Translations under genes and position numbers: made by a program
From: Cladopsammia gracilis
Taxonomy: Eukaryota > Cnidaria > Anthozoa > Scleractinia > Dendrophylliidae
Reading direction: 5' to 3'
NCBI GenBank assembly: GCA_022457155.1
Contig: JAJGOT010000464.1
Location: forward strand, 186,001 to 250,000
DNA length: 64,000 bases
In this document: positions 42,086 to 50,800 of the stretch, piece by piece
How the letters are laid out: every line of letters starts with the position of its first letter
Numbering within the stretch: position 1 is the first letter of the stretch
Notes under the pieces: model-generated
Seen by the model: only the letters and a program-made list of their open reading frames with translations
Database searches by the model: none
Told to the model about the DNA's origin: nothing

Positions 42086-42414
42086 TCTTTGGGGATTTAA
42101 TAAGACCGAGCCCGGTCGGAAAGTACTATTCATAGGGCTGGGTTTTTTCCTGTTACAGCAACGAGCACGGTGAGGTTTTTTCATCCCATGGATGCTTGTT
42201 GGTATTTTCCTAGTTTTTTCTTTAGATTTTCTGTCAATTAGTTTTTCACGAAGTTCAACTTCTTCAGTCTTTTAATAAACCGTGCGGCCTCCAGTGAGCA
42301 CGAGACACACAATAAGTGATTTTTGTTTTGTTCTTAAGTTATTTACGGCGGAATCGGTTGATAGATTCTTTAAACGAGAGTTTGAATTCACCGTTTTGGA
42401 GGGTTCAATCCTCT

Positions 42415-43112
42415 CTTTTTCTCCAAACAAAAATGTTTTTCTGGAGGAAACTTTCTCTCCAAACAAAAACGTTTTTCTGGAGGAAAACTTTTTCTCCAAA
42501 CAAAAAAGTTTTTCTGGAGGAGAACTTTTTCTCGAAAGAAAAAAGTTTTTCTGGAGGAAAGCTTTTTCTCCAAACAAAAAAGTTTTTCTGGAGGAAAACT
42601 TTTTCTCCAAACAAAAAAGTTTTTCTGGAGGAAAACTTTTTCTCCAAACAAAAAAGTTTTTCTGGAGGAAACCCACATGAAAACTTACAAAGCTACGAAA
42701 ATCAATTTGAAAATTGCAGATTTCAGAATAAACGCCCGCCCGCTTACCAAGGAAAAGTTTTTCTGGAGGAAAACGTTTTCTCCAAACAAGAAAGTTTTTC
42801 TGGAGGAAAACTTTTTCTCCAAACAAAAAAGTTTTTCTGGAGGAAAACTTTTTCTCGAAACAAAAAGTTTTTTCTGGAGGAAAACTTTTTCTCCAAACAA
42901 AAAAGTTTTTCTGGAGGAAAATTTTTTTCCAAACAAAAACGTTTTTCTGGAGGAAAACTTTTTCTCCAAACAAAAAAGTTTTTCTGGAGGAAAACTTTTT
43001 CTCCAAACAAAAAAGTTTTTCTGGAGGAAAACTTTTTCTCCAAACAAAAAAGTTTTTCTGGAGGAAAACTTTTTCTCCAAACAAAAAAGTTTTTCTGGAG
43101 GAAAACTTTTCA
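42415..43112. repeat. 37-bp minisatellite open in all six frames (about 16 units)
   Basis: The unit is CTGGAGGAAAACTTTTTCTC followed by CAAACAAAAAAGTTTTT (37 bp). Because 37 is not a multiple of 3 and the unit has no stop in any frame, long ORFs appear on both strands: 42316-43158 plus, 42677-43207 plus, 42272-43084 minus. Their products have a 37-residue period (for example KVFLEENFFSKQKSFSGG). The unit is also nearly self-complementary (GGAGGAAAAC against TTTTTCTCC). It is interrupted at 42670-42755 by a copy of the leader cassette. Real translation is doubtful. Confidence 0.85.
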
Positions 43113-43115
43113 ATT

Positions 43116-43397
43116 TCATATCTCCACTGGCTTTTCCACTTCTGGAGGTTCTTCTTGATGCGATAACTTTTTTATGCCAAATCTTCTTCCATCCCGTCTG
43201 CGGGTGATATACGTTCTTCCCGCTTTTAAAGCGTTTGGAATCGTTCTTGAATCTGTTCCCAAAGTTTTTGCAGCAGCAGCAGCGGAATTAAATCTCCGTT
43301 TCTCCCCATTGTCAGATGAAATCTCAATCTGAATTCTTTTCAATGGGTATGTATTTTCAGTGGGGGTAAGCTCATCATCGAGATAATGCTCTATCAA
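43116..43397 (-). pseudogene. NUMOD1/HTH-like DNA-binding segment, downstream part
   Basis: Ninety-three residues. FNSAAAAAKTLGTDSRTIPN followed by ALKAGRTYI and a basic GRRFGIKK end resembles NUMOD1-type helix-turn-helix repeats known from homing endonucleases and large DNA viruses. There is no ATG at its start: the frame opens at a TTG that overlaps the TGA of the upstream ORF (43394-43397). The simplest reading is one ancestral gene 43116-43795 broken by a frameshift or stop here. Not joined here. Confidence 0.55.
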
Positions 43398-43795
43398 CGG
43401 CCTTTACCCTGCGTACGCTGGAAGAAGATTTGTTTCCGCCCTTTCTTGAACCAAAAACCATCATTACTCATTCTTTTAGATGCAGAATAGACAGTTGAAT
43501 AAGGAACTTCATACATTCCAGCGAGGTCAGCTAAACTGGGGAATCTAGCTATTATCTCCCCACGCGGAGTTTCTGAAACTCCATATTGAAAAAACTCTTG
43601 TCTCGCTATCTTAACTCTCCTACCGTCATAGATAAAAAGATTTGTAAACGGGTCCTTCATTTGCTGGGAGAGATATTGCTTGGTTAATCCCATCTCTTGT
43701 CCTAATTGTTCGAGAGTTCTATATTGTCCTGTGATTGGGAATAATGTGCCTGCGTCGACTAGTCTCCACATTTTAATAGGGTGAAAAACCCACAT
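43394..43795 (-). CDS. HTH-repeat protein of virus-like island (133 aa, possibly truncated)
   Basis: It starts at the ATG 43795 inside a repeated leader cassette (MWVFHP). Two similar units follow: YRTLEQLGQEMGLTKQYLSQ with a FIYDGRRVKI end, and FPSLADLAGMYEVPYSTVYS with a GFWFKKG end. Each looks like helix-turn-helix plus a basic strand. The spacing matches the NUMOD-like unit in the next ORF. Likely DNA-binding; function unknown. Confidence 0.55.
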   Translation of the reverse strand: MWVFHPIKMWRLVDAGTLFPITGQYRTLEQLGQEMGLTKQYLSQQMKDPFTNLFIYDGRRVKIARQEFFQYGVSETPRGEIIARFPSLADLAGMYEVPYSTVYSASKRMSNDGFWFKKGRKQIFFQRTQGKGR

Positions 43796-43846
43796 GAACC
43801 CACTTACAAATCTACGAAAATCAATTTGAAAATTACAGATTTCAGA
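43787..43846 (-). promoter_or_regulatory. Repeated leader cassette, copy 2
   Basis: On the minus strand it reads ATTTTCAAATTGATTTTCG, TAGATTTGTAAGTGGGTTC and then ATGTGGGT, the start of the HTH ORF. Copy 1 is at 42670-42729 (minus, leading into the minisatellite ORF that starts MWVSSRK). A shorter copy 3 is at 45191-45220 (plus, also running into ATGTGGGT). Confidence 0.6.
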
Positions 43847-43904
43847 AAAAAATCAATTTCAAAAAAAATAATTTGAATATCAAAGATTTTTAAGATTTCA
43901 TATG

Positions 43905-43930
43905 ATTTATCTCCCCATCTTTCAGGGGGA
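43905..43930. terminator. Short stem-loop CTCCCC...GGGGGAG
   Basis: CTCCCCATCTTTCAGGGGGAG folds as a 6-7 bp stem with a small loop, between the fibre-like and HTH genes. A similar CCCCAAATCTGGGG stem is at 45238-45252. Role unknown; a 3'-end signal is possible. Confidence 0.35.
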
Positions 43931-43948
43931 GTTTGTTTCTTCCTTTTT

Positions 43949-45178
43949 TCATGGCATGACAACAAAAACCAGCGAAAGAAAAACTTTCTCATGCAGCCCG
44001 ATCTGCAGGTCATCTTGAGGGGAAAAAGAAAAATTAGTCATGCTTGGGATTTCAATTCCACCCCCAATGTTGTATTTCAGGCTTCTGCTTCTATTCCCAG
44101 TCCAAGTTCTTTCAAATTTACGGCCATCCACTAACATGGAGAAAGTCAGATCAATCTTTGGGATATTATATATCGAGGCTGAAATAACCCCACTTCCACC
44201 AGTTTTGTTCGGATTGGGAAGAAAAGAAACTTCGAGGTGCTGGCGATGAACAAAAATTTTTTGCTATCATCATTTTTTCGAAAGATGCCGGTTTCCACAA
44301 TTCGGCTCCCAGACAAGTTGTGTCCATTCAAATCAAGTGCAGTCTCCATCACCATCTTTCCACTCCCTGCTTCGAAAACAAAAGGCGCATCAATTACAGA
44401 GCTCGGAACATCCGCTTGAAATCCAGCAATGCCATACACGATCAGATGTGCATCTACTTCTGGAGTTGATTCGGCAGTTCCCCGCCATTTCAGATCCAGA
44501 TAAATGAATTCAGGTGGAGTGATCTTCCATTTATGCATGTGGATGATGGATCGGGTATACCCAGCAAACTTCTTTGTTGATTGTTGAGTAATATTCAAGC
44601 TGGTGCTCACGACATTAACACTAACACCATCCATTGACGCGGGGAAGAATTCAATGCAAATAGTGTATTCTCCCTCTGGGAGTTTGAACATATTGAATCC
44701 AAGTCTCCCAGAGTATTCATTAAAATGATCTTTTGTTATTTTCAAATCATAAGCCTTCTTATTGAAAAGATGCGGCGAACTTGAAAAATCCGTTATTCCA
44801 GTCACTGTCATATTATGTTCAGAGCTGGATTCATCCACATCTTCCATCAGATACCGGAATGCGTCCTTTGGACGCGAGGTTGACGTGATATGCGATTCAT
44901 TTACATATTTTTTAAGCTTCTCTTCTAATTCTATCGTGTGAACTACCGCATCTCCTATCTTGAGATCAACATAAGATTTTGACGCGGGTTGATGACCCAG
45001 AGTTGGCGCTGCAATATTGTTGATTTGTTGTGAATTCATATCCAGGTTTCCAGTCGTTGTTCCACCTGCCAACGAAAGTTTTTTCGTGGGTTGATTTTCT
45101 GGGGAAATAGGGAAATTATTTGAAATCACTTTTTCCAGTAGAAATCCTGATTTTTTTATAGTTATTTTATTTTTAAAA
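43949..45178 (-). pseudogene. Fibre-like structural protein of virus-like element, frameshifted
   Basis: The main frame runs from an open start near 45178 to 44146 (about 340 residues). Near its N-terminus SLAGGTTTGNLDMNSQQI, then ASKSYVD about 15 residues on, matches the collar motif of phage and virus tail-fibre proteins (GGTMTGNLDM...KAYVD). A short coiled coil (TIELEEKLKKYVNE) and a beta-rich remainder fit a trimeric fibre with a C-terminal head. The frame lacks an ATG in its first part: the listed start at 45129 is GTG. At the 3' end the similarity seems to move to another frame (down to 43949), so a frameshift lies near 44140-44250. Described only; not restored. Virion attachment would be the family role. 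Confidence 0.6.
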
Positions 45179-45300
45179 TCTCAAAATGAAATCAGTTTTC
45201 GTAGATTTCATGTGGGTTATTTCTCCTGATTTTATTCCCCAAATCTGGGGAAACGTTTTCATTACGAAATTGATTTTGTTTTCTCCTTTGGGATTTTTTT

Positions 45301-45835
45301 TTTTGCCTTAATTGAAAATGACGTCGTTGAAAAACTGGATTCCAACACCCCCTCATTTAAAAAACAGAAAAGCATTGGTGAATGTTCAAAACTGGGATGA
45401 AAAAAGTTCGTTGATGTGTTACATTCTGAGAGGATTGAACCCTCCAGAAGATTCCCACCCAGAAAGATATTGAAGAAACTTGGAGCGAGAAGAAAGCAAA
45501 TATCACTGGGGAGAATCTCTCCCAATCTCTGAAAGACTGGATTTCATTGAAGATTTCAATGATATTTCTTTGAATGTTTTTGTAGAATCAGATGGAAAAT
45601 CATTCCCAGAAGATTGACAAAAGAAAGAAAAACCAATCATGTGAATCTTTTTTGGATTGCCGGGACAGAACATTTCTGCTTGGTAAATTCTTTGAGCCGT
45701 CTTCTGTCAAAACAAAACAAACATTCACACAAAACATTCTATTGCAGATTTTGCTTGAAAAAATCAGTGAATGAAAAAAAAATTGATGAGCATGAATTAG
45801 GGTGTGAAAATGTGAGAAAATCTGTGTTTGATTGA
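45301..45835 (+). pseudogene. Fragments resembling N-terminal region of Polinton/adintovirus-type DNA polymerase
   Basis: Three short frames in a row (about 45329-45476, 45480-45620, 45614-45835) each resemble successive parts of the region preceding the family-B polymerase domain in Maverick/Polinton-like and adintovirus-like genes. Seen: KALVNVQNWD with NPPEDSHPERY in the first, FNDISLNVF in the second, and in the third HFCLVNSLSRLL followed by a C2H2-like finger (FYCRFCLKKS then HELGC). Frameshifts and stops separate them and no polymerase catalytic motif is present. A decayed 5' piece only. Recognition is from memory of the family. Confidence 0.5.
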
Positions 45836-45937
45836 TTTCATTTCCGAGTTTTTTTTCATTCCCAGTAGATTGAATTTGTTTTTGTCCTGAGAAAATGAAT
45901 TTGTTTTTCTCCTGTGGAAATCTTTTTTTACCCCTAA

Positions 45938-46088
45938 AGTAGATAGAGAAAGAGAGATCCCAGGTCACCCCGACCCCTGATTCCTACGTCGTAGAAATGT
46001 AGTGTATTTACCCAAATAAATTTCTTCAATAATTAGCGCTAAAAATCAGGGGTCGGGATGGTCTGGGATCTCTCTTTCTCTATCTACT
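45938..46088. repeat. 45-bp inverted repeat with 61-bp spacer
   Basis: AGTAGATAGAGAAAGAGAGA at 45938-45957 onward is mirrored by TCTCTCTTTCTCTATCTACT ending at 46088. The arms (45938-45982, 46044-46088) have few mismatches. It starts with AGT and ends with ACT, as Polinton termini often do. It may be a terminal repeat of the virus-like island, a collapsed element, or an unrelated MITE. Confidence 0.7.
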
Positions 46089-46192
46089 CACTTGGAGTTC
46101 ATTTTATGGAGGAATTCCTTCACCGTTGCCTTATAAATTGGGGGAATCATAGCCAGCAATGGCTTCCAACTGGGCCTCGTCACTATGCCAGA

Positions 46193-46375
46193 GAATCCAG
46201 GGGCGGATCCAGGATTTTTCTTAGGAGGGGGTGCACCTCTAAGGAATGACGTAACTGAAGGGTGACGTAAACAAATTTTAAAAGCGAACAACGCAGACTT
46301 GGTCATCTCAGGGGGGGGGGGGGGGGGCGGGGTGCACACCCCCTGCACCCTCCCCCTAGATCCGCCCCTGGAATC
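46193..46375. mobile_element. MITE with CAGGGGCGGATC termini
   Basis: Element 46198-46370 has ends CAGGGGCGGATCCAGG and CCTAGATCCGCCCCTG, flanked by GAATC on both sides. It contains a long G run (46310-46328). The superfamily is not certain. Confidence 0.75.
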
Positions 46376-47885
46376 ACACCGCAGTAAAATCAGTCGTAAA
46401 AAATTACAAGTTACCAGAAGTACCCATTAACAGCAGTAATCTGAAACCAAGATCACTCATTGACAAATATACTTTTTATTAAATGTGAACTTTTACACTT
46501 AACTTCCAAACCACTACTATTTGCTGTTTGATATGTCTGCGAACTGTAACAACCATAACAGCCTAGCCAAGGGAAAATTGATGAAGGAAATAAAACAAAC
46601 GCATCCTCTGATTCAAACTAAAACATGTACTCATTTTAACTGTCATTTGATGTCTGTCTACACAGTTTATGCGCAAAGTATGGCTCTGAAAAAAGTTTGC
46701 CATGAAAAGCAGTATAACTATTTACTGGATAATAAAAGGTTCGGCCAAAGAGAATTTTCTTTAGTTACGTTTTTTGTCATTTACCATTATCATAATTATA
46801 CTGTAAATTCAAACAATCTTCATCTAAACAATCTTGCTTGGCTAGGCTTAAAATGTTTTACCTCATTTAACAAGGTTACGTTATAAAACTACAGTATACA
46901 TATGAAAAATAAGATTTGGTTTCAAAAATACCTTTTTTCCAGTACTGTTTCCCAACCTTAATAATGAAATATTTACTTCATAAATTTATAATTTTTCTAT
47001 ATACCATAAACATTCTGTTATGTACATTAAATTTGTTAATGTGAGATAGTCCTATTGAATGAATAATGTGTTGATAAAAACAGCAACCAAACTTTGGCAG
47101 AAAGTGCCCAGATAATTCACGAAAATAATGCATTCCTTCATTTTTTTTCAATCAATAAATATAATCTCACACAATCAATAAGCGATAAACTTACTGTAAG
47201 TTCATTTCTTGTGTTTTATAATGTAAAACTACAGTTCACAATTTTATCCTTTCATAAAAACTTTGAAGGAAAGTGTATGTACAAAAATTGAAGACTAAGT
47301 TTGACTCCACATTAAAAGAGATAATAAATAATTACTTTAAATCACTAAAAGCATGTGTATGCCATTTAAGTACAATTGTCATTTGTAAAATTTCCAGTTT
47401 GAAAACAATAAAGAAGTTTATTTGAGAAATGTAAAAACAAAAAGAACAGAATGGAGTCTAAATTTGGAAGATACGACACTATAATACTCTTTTTAATTTG
47501 TTATTCTTCCCCACCAAACACAAATATAACTTTCTTTTTGGGGGATGAAGGGGTTACTTTTTAAAGAAGCTCTGTGCTTTGTTGGCGGGGAGACATGGCG
47601 CAACACAGTTAATTTCTGAGCACCTTTTGCTGTTCTGCAATAATATTATATATGTAAATTTATTCAAACCTACATAAATTTGTTAAATTGTGTAAAGTTA
47701 TGCACATCTGCATCAATTTAAGTACAAATATGTAAATTTATGTAGGTTTATATGCAAATTTATGCAAACCAACATAAATTTATGTGAAAATATGTAAATT
47801 TACGCAGGTTTACGTAGATTTTTGAAATGGGAATGTTGCCTCCTGTAATCCTATTTACGCCTGGTTTGAGCATTGTGGCATACAT
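46376..47885 (-). other. Probable EXT1 3' UTR and spacer
   Basis: AT-rich, mostly unique sequence with no coding match. On the minus strand AATAAA signals occur at about 47416-47421 and 46475-46480, so the EXT1 3' UTR could reach 0.5-1.4 kb. At 47640-47820 there is an imperfect repeat of ATGTAAATTTATGCAAACC-like units. Confidence 0.4.
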
Positions 47886-50800
47886 CTAAACTTCTAACAG
47901 CCTGTACTGTTTGCGTAGATTTGACACTGGATCCCTGTACAGCAATGGATCCATTCGTATTTGTGATTTGACTAATGGCATATACCCAAAAATATCCACA
48001 AGTGTTTCCATGCACCTCTGTCTGTGTTCAAAGAGTTGTAAGAGTTTGGATTGCTTTGTGTTCTTGTTGTATAAATCTTCAAATGTCTTCTGGGGTAAGA
48101 TTTTGATCGGTGGTTTTCTTGCGATGTCTGCCACAAGGAAGTTCATGGCGATATCTTCACAGGCTCCATGGTGTTCTACCATGCGATGAACTCTTGGTGG
48201 TAGGTAGTGGGTGTACATATAGTTGTAGTATCTGAAATGCAAGTGAGTTTGAAGATAAAATGACACACATGTACATAGAGTTATAAATTGGTTCAAGCTT
48301 ATTCATGCAATTACGACGTTATCATTGAATTTCAGTCCTGGTCAGAAATCAGTGAAAAAAAAAAACATGTTTGCCTGTGAAATGGGTTTTCAGAGCAAAT
48401 ACTAATTTAGGAATACCAAATTTCTTCAAATTTAAACACTTATAAAGCTGAACTGTCAATTCAGAGCTCTGGATATGTTTGATAGACATTACAAGATACT
48501 GCTACAAATAGTTACTGCTTTTTCTCCAGCTATTTTTGATATTCCATTTTCCCAGCTTCTTTAAACATTAGTGATTGAGTAAAAGAAAATATACCAATTT
48601 TCTACACTGTTTTTTGGAAGACCATTCAAATGAAAGCTATTCAGCAGAACTTACTGTGGTGCTGATTTAATTATGCTAAAACTTAAACCCACTGAAATCA
48701 GCCACAAGGTGTGCACAATAAAATGGATTTCAATTTACTTGTGGTAGAAGGCTCCACTTGTTAGGATCATAGAGAATTGATTGCTCCAGGTTGAAGAATA
48801 CATCCACTGCGATCTACCACTACTCCAGTAATGGTCTCTTCCAGGAAATCCTACAAGGCGATCTGGAAACATTTTCCACACTGAGAAGGCAAAATCAATC
48901 TAGTGGAATAAGAACAAACACAAGATTGATTATATTTAAAGAGGTTTAGCTTATTTTAGTCTTTAAGAATTACAGTGTAACCTCCTGGAAGTGACCACTG
49001 AAAATGCAAAGCCAGGTTGGTTGCTTAACCCTTCAAGCCCTAACATCAAAATTTAAATTCTCATTTCGTCCCTTTACATTTCCTATAGAAGTAGTGGGGA
49101 GAAATTGTTTGGAAATCAAGAGAATTCATCTTGTGATAATGTCCTTAATTCTCATGACCTTTTTGATTGATAAGGCATTTATATTGCAAGGAGAAATTTG
49201 ATGCTGATCACTCTTAGGGCTTAAAGGGTTAAGGGAGATGGTCACTTAGAGAGGTAAGACGACAGGGGGTCTTATCTTTGAATCATATCAAACTGTTGTA
49301 ATTACTCATGCGCGTAGCGGCATGAGGTAAGGTTTTGGCTCTGTTTTTCTTGTTATTATTTTTTGTGTCACGATTTTGCATGCAAATTTATGCACGCATA
49401 TTTTAAATTGTACACTTCCGGTTCATAGCTTTGCCACTACACACTTCCTGTTTAGTGACTTCCGGCTACTTTCACTTCCGGTAAAAGAGCGCTACTCAAG
49501 TGTCATGACAGCGTCTCCTACAACCCTACTTACATTAGCAATGTTCATGTTTGGTATATATAAGACATAGAAGAATCATTCCCTTCATTGTGGTACAGCC
49601 TTCATTTCCAAAACAATCAATAGTAAACAACGTGGTTTGCAGGAACGATGACTGAATGAAAGGAGTACTCTTCGCCATGTCGGACATCTTCTTATCATCT
49701 TCTTATCTTCTTATCTTCTTATCATCTTCTTAACTTACTTACGCATGCGCATGAGTATACGCTGCTAGGACCCTCTTGTTTGAATGTATAAGGCACCCAT
49801 CAGCGCAAAATACATGTAGCGTATCATATTGACATTTTGATACAAGGGGCAAACGTTTTGTTATATTGGAGGCGTACTCTAACACATAATTCAGCTTGTG
49901 TCTGTAGTGGCATTGAAATTATTATGGGCAAGTGGTGGAAACAGGCCATGAGATGCTTAAACTGTACATGTACATGTACATGTACATGAAGAAACAGGCA
50001 ATTGTTTCAGATACATTTTCTTCCGTCTCTAATTTGTTTAAGGCATCTGCAAAGCTTACCTCATCTGGATTCAGTTTGATTTCTTCATCCAAAGATAAAA
50101 TGGCAGTTGTGTCAACAATTGTCCTGGGCACAAATCGACAATTTCCTGTCTGTAAATGAAAAAAAAAAATGAATAATCAATGATTTCATGACTTGTGTGG
50201 CCTTTATCTCCATGCAAAATCATATTTTACAAAGAAAAACATTCATGAAGTTATTTTTCTACAGTAAATTTGAAAGCATCTAAAAGTTTTCAGGGTGCAG
50301 GTAATCTAAATCTGTACCTTAGATTCTGGTCTGACAATCACTAAACGAATGCCAATTTGAGGCCATCTTTTGTTGTGGGCTATGGGTGCATCTGAAGTCC
50401 ATAACACTACAATCTGCAAAACAAAATTCACATTAAAATAAAAACCTCCTTAACCCTCGGACATACAAGGGGGGTGTGGGGGAGGGGATGGCGGCCATAC
50501 TGTCAGCCATTTTGGATGATGTCACAGCCCCCCAGCAGTGCTACAACCCATTATATTTATCTTATCTTGTAGAGCACATCACAGGCTATCCATTAGATGT
50601 GAAATGTTTTCGAAATATTGTAGCACCGCAAAAACTCAAGGGAGGGTTGCAACAACCCCCCCCCCCCCTTCCTTGTACCACAGTGGGGGTATAAGTTTGC
50701 GTGTACGTCCGAGGGTTAATACGGACATTAAAGGGACAGACCGAAGCGTGTTCACATTACAGTGCCGTATTATAGAGGTAGGGATTGTATGCATTTTGGT

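Noticed and set aside
42316..43158. 280-residue plus-strand ORF and its 270-residue minus-strand mirror
   Set aside because: Both are readings of the 37-bp minisatellite, which has no stop in any frame. Length alone is no evidence of a gene here.
45262..45525. 87-residue minus-strand ORF in the island
   Set aside because: It lies antisense to the polymerase-like fragments, which show family resemblance; the minus reading shows none.
46521..46886. 121-residue plus-strand ORF downstream of EXT1
   Set aside because: AT-rich composition, no domain, and probably within the EXT1 3' UTR on the opposite strand.
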